A stretch of DNA of 64,000 nucleotides from Bacillota bacterium (GTDB taxonomy: Bacteria > Bacillota > UBA4882 > UBA8346). The stretch covers positions 62,001 through 126,000 of the forward strand of contig JAEVYU010000081.1 of assembly GCA_023392595.1 (NCBI GenBank). Direction: 5' to 3'. Of the stretch, positions 24,339 to 32,609 are shown piece by piece. Made by a program: the position numbers and the translations under genes. The first letter of the stretch is position 1. Each line of letters begins with the position of its first letter. The notes under the pieces are model-generated. The model did not search any database and was not told the origin of the DNA. It worked only from the letters and a program-made list of their open reading frames with translations.

Positions 24339-25916
24339 TTGCTGATTAAAAATGGAACGATTGTGGACGGGAATTTACGGAAAGCATACCGTGGCGATAT
24401 TTTGATTCGGGAGGGAATGATTGTTGCCCTCGGAGATGCCCTCGGTGATGATGATCCGCTCGTTATCGACGCCACCGATCGGATCGTGGCGCCCGGTTTT
24501 ATCGATACCCATAGCCATTCGGATGTAAGGCTCTTAATTGACCCTAAGATGGAGCCTAAAGTGAGGCAGGGCATCACAACGGAAATCATCGGCCAAGACG
24601 GGATTTCGATGGCCCCCTTGCCCATTGGATATATTGATACCTGGCGCAAAAATATCGCGGGTTTAAATGGCGAAAGCGACCTTATTGATTGGAAATATAA
24701 AAATACCCGGGGATATTTAAAACAGCTGGCAACGAAAAAGATCCAGACCAATGTGGGTTATTTGGCGCCCCATGGCAATATCCGCATGGAAGCGATGGGA
24801 TTGGCCAAACAAAAAGCTACCCAAGCCGAACTGGGGCGGATGAAGGATATTTTACGGCGGGAATTTGAAAGCGGCGCTTTGGGGCTTTCAACGGGATTGA
24901 TTTATGTTCCCTGCGCTTATGGGGATAGCGAAGAGTTGACCGCTTTAAGCGAAGTGGTGGCTGAATATCATAAAATTTTGGTGGTTCATCAACGGAGCGA
25001 AGCCGATACCATTCTGGAATCGATGGATGAAATGATCGATATCAGTAGGAAAACAGGGGTCAGACTTCATTTTTCCCATTTTAAAATATGCGGCCAAAAA
25101 AACTGGCGCCAATTGGATAAAGTCCTTGATAAACTGGATCAGGCGATTGCCGAAGGTTTGGCAATAACCTTTGATCAATATCCGTATATCGCCGGTAGCA
25201 CAATGTTGGGCGTGATATTACCTCCTTGGGCCCATGACGGAGGAACGGACCGGTTGCTTCAAAGATTGCGGGATTCGGTTGCCAGAAAGAAAATGGCCGA
25301 AGATATCAAAAATGGGATTGCTGGTTGGGATAATTTTGTCGATTTTGCGGGATATGAAGGTATTTACATTACCAGCGTCAAACATGCCGTCAATGAAACG
25401 GTCATTGGCAAGAACCTGTTGGAAATCGGGGAGATCCGGGGGAAAGAGCCTTTGGAAGCGGCCATGGATTTGTTGGCGGAAGAAGAAAACGCGGTGGGAA
25501 TGGTCGATTTCTACGGTAAGGAACAACATCTGATTCAAATTTTACGCCGTAAAGAGGGAAACGTATGTACGGATGGCCTTTTAAGCGGCAAACCTCATCC
25601 CAGGGTTTACGGTTCTTTCCCCAGAGTGCTCGCCCGGTATGTGAAGGAACAACCGATTTTATCTTTGGAAGAAGCCGTTCATAAAATGACTTTCAAAGCA
25701 GCCCAGACTTTTTCGCTAAGCGGCAGAGGGGCGATTTTGGAAGGATACCATGGAGATCTGGTGATATTTGATTTCAACCGGGTCCGGGACTTAGGCACTT
25801 ATCAGGAACCCGCCCAGTACCCATTGGGTATCGAAACGGTCATCATCAACGGCGCTATCGTCTATGACGGCCAAACCGTGATTCCGGCCGGCAAGGGACA
25901 AATTCTGAAAAATTAA
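24339..25916 (+). CDS. N-acyl-D-amino-acid deacylase-like amidohydrolase
   Basis: A 525-residue amidohydrolase of the D-aminoacylase type. APGFIDTHSHSD gives the HxH site, and a late insertion region ends in RLHFSHFKI. ALGLSTGLIYVP is the family's substrate-loop block, and VCTDGLL gives the Asp ligand. Start is TTG 24339 after AGAAAGAAGAAG. No ATG occurs before the first beta strand (LIKNGTIVDG). It would release free D-amino acids from N-acyl or N-carbamoyl forms made by the preceding hydantoinase. It is the last gene of the catabolic operon. A long repeat-rich gap follows. Confidence 0.82.
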   Translation: MLIKNGTIVDGNLRKAYRGDILIREGMIVALGDALGDDDPLVIDATDRIVAPGFIDTHSHSDVRLLIDPKMEPKVRQGITTEIIGQDGISMAPLPIGYIDTWRKNIAGLNGESDLIDWKYKNTRGYLKQLATKKIQTNVGYLAPHGNIRMEAMGLAKQKATQAELGRMKDILRREFESGALGLSTGLIYVPCAYGDSEELTALSEVVAEYHKILVVHQRSEADTILESMDEMIDISRKTGVRLHFSHFKICGQKNWRQLDKVLDKLDQAIAEGLAITFDQYPYIAGSTMLGVILPPWAHDGGTDRLLQRLRDSVARKKMAEDIKNGIAGWDNFVDFAGYEGIYITSVKHAVNETVIGKNLLEIGEIRGKEPLEAAMDLLAEEENAVGMVDFYGKEQHLIQILRRKEGNVCTDGLLSGKPHPRVYGSFPRVLARYVKEQPILSLEEAVHKMTFKAAQTFSLSGRGAILEGYHGDLVIFDFNRVRDLGTYQEPAQYPLGIETVIINGAIVYDGQTVIPAGKGQILKN

Positions 25917-25997
25917 ATCTGATTATAAAGTTAATTCAGCAGATATTTGGATGAAGTGAGCTATCAGCTATCTATTGATTTAAAATCAAAAAGAATA

Positions 25998-26158
25998 TCT
26001 CGCGCAGAGGCGCGGAGGCGCAGAGAAATGACTAACTGCGCTTGGGACTATGTTGGCCTAAACGTATCCTTTTCATGAGTTGACAACCGATATCACCAAT
26101 TACCAAAAATCTTGCAACGCGCATCTCGCGCTCTGCGCCTTGGCGCCTCTGAGGGAGA
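25998..26158. repeat. MITE-like element with long imperfect inverted ends
   Basis: A 28-bp arm at 25998-26025 (TCTCGCGCAGAGGCGC..) is repeated in inverted orientation at 26131-26158 (..GCGCCTCTGAGGGAGA) with only a few differences. The 105 bp between have no open frame. Such GC-rich arms in an AT-richer gap suggest a dispersed non-autonomous repeat. Confidence 0.5.
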
Positions 26159-26284
26159 ATAAATAGGCGGCTTGAGTCGGAACCAAGCTGATTTATCTTT
26201 ATAATCATGAAATTAAATTTCGGCCAATCCCGGGCGGTGAAAAAGAATCGGATGCATTCCCTTTTATCGGACTTATAGGTTTGG

Positions 26285-26324
26285 AAGAGACACCTCTCCG
26301 CAATATCACGGAGAGGTGTCTCTT
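26285..26324. repeat. Perfect 16-bp inverted repeat
   Basis: AAGAGACACCTCTCCG (26285-26300) and its exact complement at 26309-26324 are separated by 8 bp. No T run follows, so it may be a dispersed hairpin element rather than a terminator. Confidence 0.6.
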
Positions 26325-26469
26325 GCTTGATTTGGAGCGTCTCAGGCCCTTGGTGCTCCCGTCTTAAGCCGTCGCTACCGGCTCACTTTCTTTTTCCTCT
26401 CCAAACTCGCCTGCGCGGAAGCCAAAAGCAGGCCATTTTTCAAGCTTTTTTGCCTTTTTAAGGAAGGGA

Positions 26470-26649
26470 GAAATGAAATCACCCAAGGGAGAAATGGAAA
26501 AAAGGTTTGATGAAATGAAATCATCCAAGGGAGAAATGAAAAAAATGTTTGGTGAAATGAAATCATCCAAGGGAGAAATGGAAAAAAGGTTTGATGAAAT
26601 GAAATCATCCAAGGGAGAAATGGAAAAAAGGTTTGGAGAAATGAAATCA
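26470..26649 (+). repeat. 42-bp tandem repeat, four full units and a partial one
   Basis: Units begin at 26470, 26512, 26554 and 26596, with a partial unit at 26638. Each carries GAAATGAAATCATCCAAGG plus a GGAGAAATG box. Copies differ by only a few bases. The period is a multiple of three and keeps a plus-strand frame open. Confidence 0.85.
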
Positions 26650-26748
26650 GAAATCGCTGGAGCTGCGGAAATTGTTACAGTATGGCCCGAAGAACTGATT
26701 TCAGGGGTCGCCAGAGATGGCAGACGGCCGGAGAATGCCGGTCATTGA
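26473..26748 (+). CDS. Possible small repeat protein
   Basis: A 91-codon frame that starts at ATG 26473 behind AAGGAAGGGAG and runs through the tandem repeat. It encodes a 14-residue charged unit (EMKSSKGEMEKRFD) four times, then a 35-residue non-repetitive tail. The repeats could form a helical, coiled-coil-like rod with a strong Lys/Glu alternation. The same repeat also carries a ribosome-site-like GGAGAAATG in every unit, so the frame could be an accident of the DNA repeat. No family is recognised. It stands alone in a repeat-rich gap. Confidence 0.35.
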   Translation: MKSPKGEMEKRFDEMKSSKGEMKKMFGEMKSSKGEMEKRFDEMKSSKGEMEKRFGEMKSEIAGAAEIVTVWPEELISGVARDGRRPENAGH

Positions 26749-27749
26749 GTCGCAACTTAATTTTGCGGCGGGAAAACGTTCCCAAATCTTTTCGGAATGG
26801 AATCGTTTGTTTCTAAACGCCTCGCCCAAGGGTGGCCCCACGGCTTAAAGCTTGGCGGAGATTGGGTTTAGGGGCGATGTGGGGCAGGGGGGTGTTGTAG
26901 AAAGATATGTATATTTCTTTGTAATAATTGTTCCCGGATTTTTCAATATCATCAGGAATAATATTTTGAGGGACACGGATTGCGGCGGCGGGTTACTTTA
27001 TTCATGATGCTTATAATGAATGACCAGTATTATGGTCCACGGATTTCACCGGCTGAGGTCCTTTTGGAGCGGCCCAAAAGGACCCAAAAGGCCGCCGGGA
27101 ACCCAGTTTCCCGGTCTCTCCTTTATCCCCGGCCATCCGTGGCCGGGGTTATAAAAGACGTTTTTAGGGAAATCTTCGTCCTCCATGCAGGGACGCGAAC
27201 ATCGTGTTCGCGCCCTACCAGGTTTATGCTTTCGGGCCGACCGCCGTTTTTCTTCCATGAAAAGAGGCGGCGCTTTTCGACATCGTGTCTCAAATGGCGG
27301 GGTGAGGAGTTTGCATAAAAAGCGTAAGAAAAGTTAGGAGGGTCATGAGGGCGAGGAGGGCATTTAAAAATGAAAGGCAATGCGGATTGATTTGTAATAA
27401 TGATTGATGCGGGGTGGATACCGGTTTTAACCGGTAAGGAATGAAACAGCCATAGGTTTTAACCCGTGGATTGAGAGCGAAGGTATAAACAGGAAGTTAG
27501 AAATGAATGGCGGTTCTGAGGTGATATGACGAAATCTCCCTCAATAAAACTTGAGAACGCTTGAGATGAAGTTTATTATAAAGCCGTATGCAGGAAAGCA
27601 GCAACATTTTACAGGTAATTACCATTTCTTACTGGAAAAGTATTATATCTTTAAAATGGAAACCGATAACATAATTAGATAGGTGCTCATTCCAATATTT
27701 GTAGTTTTTTCGGAGATAGAAATTAGAAAAATAAATTGAGGAAGAGAAA
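26749..27749. other. Repeat-derived gap before the defence island
   Basis: About 1 kb with no convincing gene. It holds structured repeat copy A (27033-27300), the exact palindrome TACCGGTTTTAACCGGTA near 27420, and a sharp fall in GC from about 27550 towards the hamA gene. Open frames here are low-complexity readings through GC-rich hairpins. Confidence 0.6.
27033..27300 (-). repeat. Structured dispersed repeat, copy A
   Basis: Read on the minus strand it shares its order of blocks with copies B and C. First comes a hairpin with CCGCC/GGCGG outside and TTTTC/GAAAA inside (plus-strand 27241-27270). Several GC hairpins follow (CCCCGGCCA/TGGCCGGGG, CCGGGAA/TTTCCCGG, and a 13-bp one at 27189-27216). 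The copy ends with the conserved CTCAGCCGGTGAAATCC and GTGGACCA (27033-27059). No coding potential. Confidence 0.6.
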
Positions 27750-28571
27750 ATGTCTATTAGCTGTTTATCAAGTGGAATTACAATTATTAGAAATGTTAAA
27801 TATACATTATGTCATATTAATTACTTTTCTGACGAAATAAAAAGTGCCATTCGTGAGAATTTATCCAAAATATGTTATGGTTCATTAAAAACATCCACTT
27901 CAAGGATAACTTATAATTATCAAAATACCTTACGAGAATTCTTAGATAGGTATGAAAAAAAATCTCCGGATACGAAAAAAGGTATGATTGGTGAGTTATT
28001 AACGCACATACTACTATTAACTTATTTTCCCGAATTTCATGTTGTTTCACCGTATTTTAATTTAGAAGAAAAAAGCATTAAAAAGGGGTTTGATGTAGTT
28101 TTATTTTCGATAGAAAATAAAGAATTATGGATTACAGAAGTCAAATCGGGAGAACTCCATCAAGGTAAAAATGCGAATGAAACAACAAAGCAATTGTTAA
28201 ATACAGCAAAAAAAGATTTAAATAAAAGATTAAATGAAAATAATAATACAATTTGGGAAAATGCAATTAATGGAGCTATGATTGCCCTTGACCAAAAAAA
28301 TGATATCAAAGACGCAGTTCTTGAAATACTTGGTATAAATAGTGATGAAGCAACAAGTATAAATGCAACTAGCACTGATAAAAATGTCATACTTGTCTCA
28401 GGACTTTTTAGTAGTTTAAAGGATAAGGTTGAGGAAGATACTGTTAAAGAAATTTCTAACGCTTTTTCAAAAGAAAAGATATTTAGACAAATTATAATTT
28501 TTTCATTCCAGAAAAATACATTTTTAAAAATAGTAGATTTTTTAATTGAAGAGAGAGATAAAAAAATATGA
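27750..28571 (+). CDS. hamA: HamA, Hachiman nuclease effector (DUF1837)
   Basis: A 273-residue AT-rich gene. The C-terminal half has the DUF1837/HamA nuclease pattern: KGMIGELLTHILL with a Glu, KKGFDVVLF with the metal Asp, and LWITEVKSG with the E-x-K pair, that is a PD-(D/E)xK-type site. HamA is the DNase effector of the Hachiman anti-phage system and is held inactive by the HamB helicase until infection. Its last 4 nt overlap hamB (ATGA). GAGGAAGAG precedes ATG 27750. Length and pairing match known hamAB loci. The low GC against the flanks indicates horizontal transfer. Confidence 0.85.
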   Translation: MSISCLSSGITIIRNVKYTLCHINYFSDEIKSAIRENLSKICYGSLKTSTSRITYNYQNTLREFLDRYEKKSPDTKKGMIGELLTHILLLTYFPEFHVVSPYFNLEEKSIKKGFDVVLFSIENKELWITEVKSGELHQGKNANETTKQLLNTAKKDLNKRLNENNNTIWENAINGAMIALDQKNDIKDAVLEILGINSDEATSINATSTDKNVILVSGLFSSLKDKVEEDTVKEISNAFSKEKIFRQIIIFSFQKNTFLKIVDFLIEERDKKI

Positions 28572-31033
28572 AGCAACTTACCCTTTCTCGCTTGAAGAAT
28601 ACACCCTTCATTAAATTATATAGAAAAATTGTCTTAAAAGAGGACTTAACAAGTTTTGAATATAAAAAATTATTGTCATTAGCAGTTATTTTCATAAACC
28701 AAAAAGATAGAGACTTAAAACATCTAGGGTATAGAATTATTGTCTTTTATTGTAATAAAACTCAGGACTATATCCCGCTTTATGATATTGCAATAAATTC
28801 TGGACTTATTCCTATTAATAAATTCATAGAAAGATTAGACTCTTACCATTATAAGTTTGAGAATAACTTTTTTAAGTTATTCTCATCATCATTTATGGAG
28901 ATATTCAAAAGAGATAATATCTATTTAAGTGAAGGACAGCAAGACCTTTATTCTTTTTTTATGGAGAAGAAGGATGAAACTATTTCGATTGTTGCGCCCA
29001 CTTCATATGGAAAGTCAGAGCTAATAATTTCAACATTAAAGAATAAAGGGAATAAAAATGTATGTATTTTAGTTCCAACAAAAGCACTTTTAGCACAAAC
29101 CAAAAGGCGTATCATAAATGCGAACATAAAGAATGTTACAAAAATTATTACTCATCCTGAAATGTATCTTGAGAGTGATAAACATATAACTGCTGTTCTT
29201 ACTCAAGAGAGACTTCTACGATTGCTTCAGAAAAACCCATCGCTTTCTTTTGATATAGTTTTTGTAGATGAGGCACACAATTTATTGGAAAATGATTCTA
29301 GAAGTGTTTTATTAGCTACGGCAATAGTGATTTTAGAAAAAAGAAATTCAAATGTTACTTTTAAATTTTTAACCCCCTTTTTAGAAGATAGTTCAAATTT
29401 GGCTGTACAATTTACAAGCTACTCTACATCGCCATACAAGATTGAAGAATATATAAAAACAGAACGGTTCTTTTTATGTGACTTTAAAAAGGATAAAAAG
29501 CTAAAACTATATGACCAATTTTTAAATGAATATTTTGAATTAGATGGTATCAATTATATAGATGATATTAGCTTAATTCTTCGAGAAAAGTTGAATAAAA
29601 ATATTATATATTTAAATAAACCCTTTGATATTGAAGATTTTTCGATAAAACTTGCCGAAAAGCAAGATAACGTTGTCTCTGAACGAATTAAAAAGGCTTG
29701 CGCTGAGTTGAGTAATCATTTTCATAATGACTATACGCTCATTGATTGCCTGAAGAAAGGTATAATATATCATCATGGTTCTATTCCTGAAAACGTTCGA
29801 TTATATATCGAACAGTTGTATTCAAGTGAAAATTCCATTAAATTTATCATTACGAGTTCGACCTTGCTTGAAGGGGTCAATATACCGGCAGAAAGGTTAT
29901 TTATTTTAGATAACAAAAAAGGAAGAGGAAACCTCAGCACGTCACAATTTAGAAATTTAACCGGAAGGATTTGTAGATTTAATGAAATTTTTTCAAAAGA
30001 GAATAATGACCTCCTTAAACTAGAACCTTGTATTTATTTAATTGCTTCCAATTACAGTTCAAAAAACGCAAATATTGATAAATTTATTAGTGATTGTATG
30101 AAAGTTGATAAAGAAGTTCCTGAAAAACCAAATAACGTATTATTGAAGTCAGTAGAAATAAATAGAGAGAATCGAGCGGAAAGAAATGATGCTGAAGAGT
30201 TTATAGAAAATTTTGAAAATGAGGTTATTCCCAATTACGAACGAAGACATGCAAAAACTCAAATAGGAAAGCTTTGCTATGCTAACAATATCACAGAAAT
30301 TGATATAATATCGCAAGAAACTAAAATGCAAAATATTGTCGAAACAAAAAGAAAATCATTATTTCCTGAGTTCGATTCATCAAACGATATCTTATCACTT
30401 ATTTCTGATATATTCTTGCCTTTTATTAAAAACGACCCAAAATATAGAAATATTCAAAGGCTTAAATATCTTGAAGCACAAAGATTTTATTCAATGTTTC
30501 TTGATTGGAGAATTAAGAATGCAGCATATAGCGAAATGATCTCCAGCTTCTTGCGCTATTGGAGAATGTTGGAAAGTCGAGGCCTAGAAACTCTAGTATA
30601 TGTTGGCAAATGGGGAGATGAAAGTAGAGAGGGATTTCAAAATCTTTGGACTGACATAAGAAAAAAAAATATGAAACAAAGGGTTAATTTGGCGATTGTT
30701 CGCATAAAAGATGAGCAAGACTTTTTAGACAATATTCTTATAAAATTTATTGAAGTTCTTAACGATCTTGGGTTTCTTGACTCGGATTTTTATGAAAAAA
30801 TTAAATATGGTACTTCAGATAAGTTCAAAATAGCATTAATTAAGAACGGTTTTAGTATTGGTTTAGCAAATTTACTGGTAGATAAATACATAGATTTACT
30901 TGAAATTAATATAGCCAACACTACAGTGAAGATCGATAGTACTCTTATTAAAGAAATGGAAGAAAACGGGGAAAACGAAATTTTTGTTTTTGAAGCAAGA
31001 TATAATACAAAAGAGAATATAGAGCAATTTTAA
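28568..31033 (+). CDS. hamB: HamB, Hachiman DEAD/DEAH-like helicase
   Basis: An 821-residue superfamily 2 helicase. After about 125 N-terminal residues come SEGQQDLYSF (Q-motif-like), APTSYGKSEL (Walker A), ILVPTKALLAQ (Ia), FVDEAHNLL (DEAH box) and FLTPF (motif III region). Motifs IV-VI follow: GIIYHHGSIPE, FIITSSTLLEGVNIPAERLFI and FRNLTGRICRF. HamB senses damaged or invading DNA and releases HamA in Hachiman. The C-terminal 350 residues are family-specific and helical. It overlaps hamA by 4 nt, and both frames are complete, so the system is probably functional. Confidence 0.87.
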   Translation: MKQLTLSRLKNTPFIKLYRKIVLKEDLTSFEYKKLLSLAVIFINQKDRDLKHLGYRIIVFYCNKTQDYIPLYDIAINSGLIPINKFIERLDSYHYKFENNFFKLFSSSFMEIFKRDNIYLSEGQQDLYSFFMEKKDETISIVAPTSYGKSELIISTLKNKGNKNVCILVPTKALLAQTKRRIINANIKNVTKIITHPEMYLESDKHITAVLTQERLLRLLQKNPSLSFDIVFVDEAHNLLENDSRSVLLATAIVILEKRNSNVTFKFLTPFLEDSSNLAVQFTSYSTSPYKIEEYIKTERFFLCDFKKDKKLKLYDQFLNEYFELDGINYIDDISLILREKLNKNIIYLNKPFDIEDFSIKLAEKQDNVVSERIKKACAELSNHFHNDYTLIDCLKKGIIYHHGSIPENVRLYIEQLYSSENSIKFIITSSTLLEGVNIPAERLFILDNKKGRGNLSTSQFRNLTGRICRFNEIFSKENNDLLKLEPCIYLIASNYSSKNANIDKFISDCMKVDKEVPEKPNNVLLKSVEINRENRAERNDAEEFIENFENEVIPNYERRHAKTQIGKLCYANNITEIDIISQETKMQNIVETKRKSLFPEFDSSNDILSLISDIFLPFIKNDPKYRNIQRLKYLEAQRFYSMFLDWRIKNAAYSEMISSFLRYWRMLESRGLETLVYVGKWGDESREGFQNLWTDIRKKNMKQRVNLAIVRIKDEQDFLDNILIKFIEVLNDLGFLDSDFYEKIKYGTSDKFKIALIKNGFSIGLANLLVDKYIDLLEINIANTTVKIDSTLIKEMEENGENEIFVFEARYNTKENIEQF

Positions 31034-31058
31034 TCCGTTGGGACGAGGTTAAAATATT

Positions 31059-31202
31059 ATGGGCGAAAATACAAATGCGTTAATGAAATTACTAAATGAA
31101 AATGGGAATAAAATATATTTCATACATTATTCATGCCAAAATTTAAGTGATGATAATGAGGGCTATTCTCCAAGAATTACCTCAATAGCGTCTTACACAT
31201 GA
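31059..31202 (+). pseudogene. Truncated gene downstream of hamB
   Basis: ATG 31059, preceded by GACGAGG, encodes 47 residues (MGENTNALMKLLNENGN, then KIYFIHYSCQNLSDD and YSPRITSIASYT) and stops at 31202. The sequence then switches to insertion-sequence-like end repeats. The opening looks like the N-terminus of a globular protein, not a complete peptide. I infer a third cistron of the hamAB transcript that was cut by a mobile element. I do not recognise its family. Confidence 0.45.
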
Positions 31203-31239
31203 CAAGTGACCAAATGTATAGTTTTTTAACTGGATTCTG

Positions 31240-31317
31240 AGGTTTACACAATCTTTTCCGCACTACCGAATTAATTGGATCGAAGGTTTACACAGATTTA
31301 TCTGCACTACCAATTAA
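31240..31317. repeat. Two tandem copies of an IS-end-like 35-bp sequence
   Basis: AGGTTTACACAATC...GCACTACC (31240-31274) and AGGTTTACACAGAT...GCACTACC (31284-31317) are near-identical direct repeats. TTTACACA-N-CACTACC resembles terminal repeats of IS256/Mutator-type elements. No transposase is present. The second copy overlaps the stop codon of the minus-strand gene. Confidence 0.5.
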
Positions 31318-32609
31318 CGAATTTTATCGTATAAATCAGACAAAGTATCTTTAATTTTGGTCTTGTTACCATTTAAACATGCTGAAATTAATTTCTCTAC
31401 GGTAGGTTTTTTAACAACGAGTTTATTGAATTCAAATCGTTTACAAAGTTCAATCCACCGTTCAATTGCATTAGTCGTATATCGCAACTTATATAATACA
31501 GTCTCATCTCCGGGGAGAACCAAATCCAGATAATATTCCCACCTATCTGGTATTAAATTTTCTAATAGTTCATCTAAATATTGCTGAGCATCAATAGAAA
31601 CACCATATCCATTACCAAGTTTACATGCAAGTGTGGCCGTTATGCATATTCCTAGAGCTGGTACCGGAATCGAAGTACCTAATGACAAAAGATATCTGGC
31701 GGCATTAGGTTCATTATGAAAATTATCCCATCCATTATGGGCTTTCAAAAGGTTATGAGCAGCGTCTATAAATGAATTTGATCTGAGATTTTCCGGAACA
31801 TAATCAAATCCTTTAACTTTGAGAAGAACTGATTTTAGTGCACTTACAAGGGGTTTATTTGCTTCATTAACCGCTTCAGCATAGGCGAAACCAACAGGTC
31901 TTCTATCGTCAGGAAGCAGATCAGGCCAAATTCTAGGAACGATCAGTACCAAATTTGCAAAAACATGTTCTTGTTCCGCAGCTTTCGTTTTCTTTGAAAG
32001 GTTAATTAATGTTCGAACGGTTGTTCTCTTATAAAAATATGGGCTTATTATTAATGATTTAACGACGTCATCAGTTTCCTTTAGAATTCGTTGTGCTAAA
32101 ATATTTCTAAAATTATTAAAAGAGAATTGATAGTCTTCCTCATTCATTGATAAGACATATTTTATGCAATTCTTTATACAACTTTGAGCATCAAAAACAT
32201 CCATTTCTTCTTCAACATTTCTAGAGGTGAAATGCTTGATTATTTCACTGGTGTGAAGAAAAAACATTCGTGCTGTTTTACTTAATAACCCTAGATCTGC
32301 TGCAAGAGTAATTACTTCAACTTCTGTTAAAAAATCTGAAGAATCTGAACCAGTATCTGTTCTCCCCAGCATTTCAAGTAAAAATTCTTTTCCAAATAAA
32401 AGTACTTTTTCGCGTAAAATATTTATAGTGCGAACCCAAGTATACTCTGCTGCCATATCATAAAGTTCAGAAGAATACGCACCAACTATTTTTTCAATTT
32501 CTCTGTTTGACAGGAGATTTGCATAGCTCGCTAATTCTCTCACATCTGTGATGTTTGTAGGTAAATTTGCACCATTAGGAGAATTCCATATTACTATAGA
32601 ATTATTCAT
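31314..32609 (-). CDS. Unrecognised helical protein paired with the DAC-fold gene
   Basis: A 431-residue, largely helical protein without membrane segments or a recognised catalytic motif. It reads like a helical-repeat scaffold (many L-x-x-L and A-x-x-L heptads; TVRTLINLSKKTKAAEQEH; TTNAIERWIELCKRFEF). Its start overlaps the end of the DAC-fold gene by 8 nt, so the two are translated together. In nucleotide-signalling defence operons the downstream gene is usually the effector or a regulator of the cyclase. That role is only an inference here. The AT-rich base composition matches hamAB. Confidence 0.55.
   Translation of the reverse strand: MNNSIVIWNSPNGANLPTNITDVRELASYANLLSNREIEKIVGAYSSELYDMAAEYTWVRTINILREKVLLFGKEFLLEMLGRTDTGSDSSDFLTEVEVITLAADLGLLSKTARMFFLHTSEIIKHFTSRNVEEEMDVFDAQSCIKNCIKYVLSMNEEDYQFSFNNFRNILAQRILKETDDVVKSLIISPYFYKRTTVRTLINLSKKTKAAEQEHVFANLVLIVPRIWPDLLPDDRRPVGFAYAEAVNEANKPLVSALKSVLLKVKGFDYVPENLRSNSFIDAAHNLLKAHNGWDNFHNEPNAARYLLSLGTSIPVPALGICITATLACKLGNGYGVSIDAQQYLDELLENLIPDRWEYYLDLVLPGDETVLYKLRYTTNAIERWIELCKRFEFNKLVVKKPTVEKLISACLNGNKTKIKDTLSDLYDKIR

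Noticed and set aside
26980..27318. A 112-codon frame on the plus strand
   Set aside because: It is a reading through GC hairpins of structured repeat copy A. Its residues are low in complexity and frames on both strands are open for the same reason.
27415..27490. GGTTTTAACC-like words that recall CRISPR repeats
   Set aside because: Only one exact palindrome and one loose copy occur, with no regular spacing, no spacers and no cas genes.
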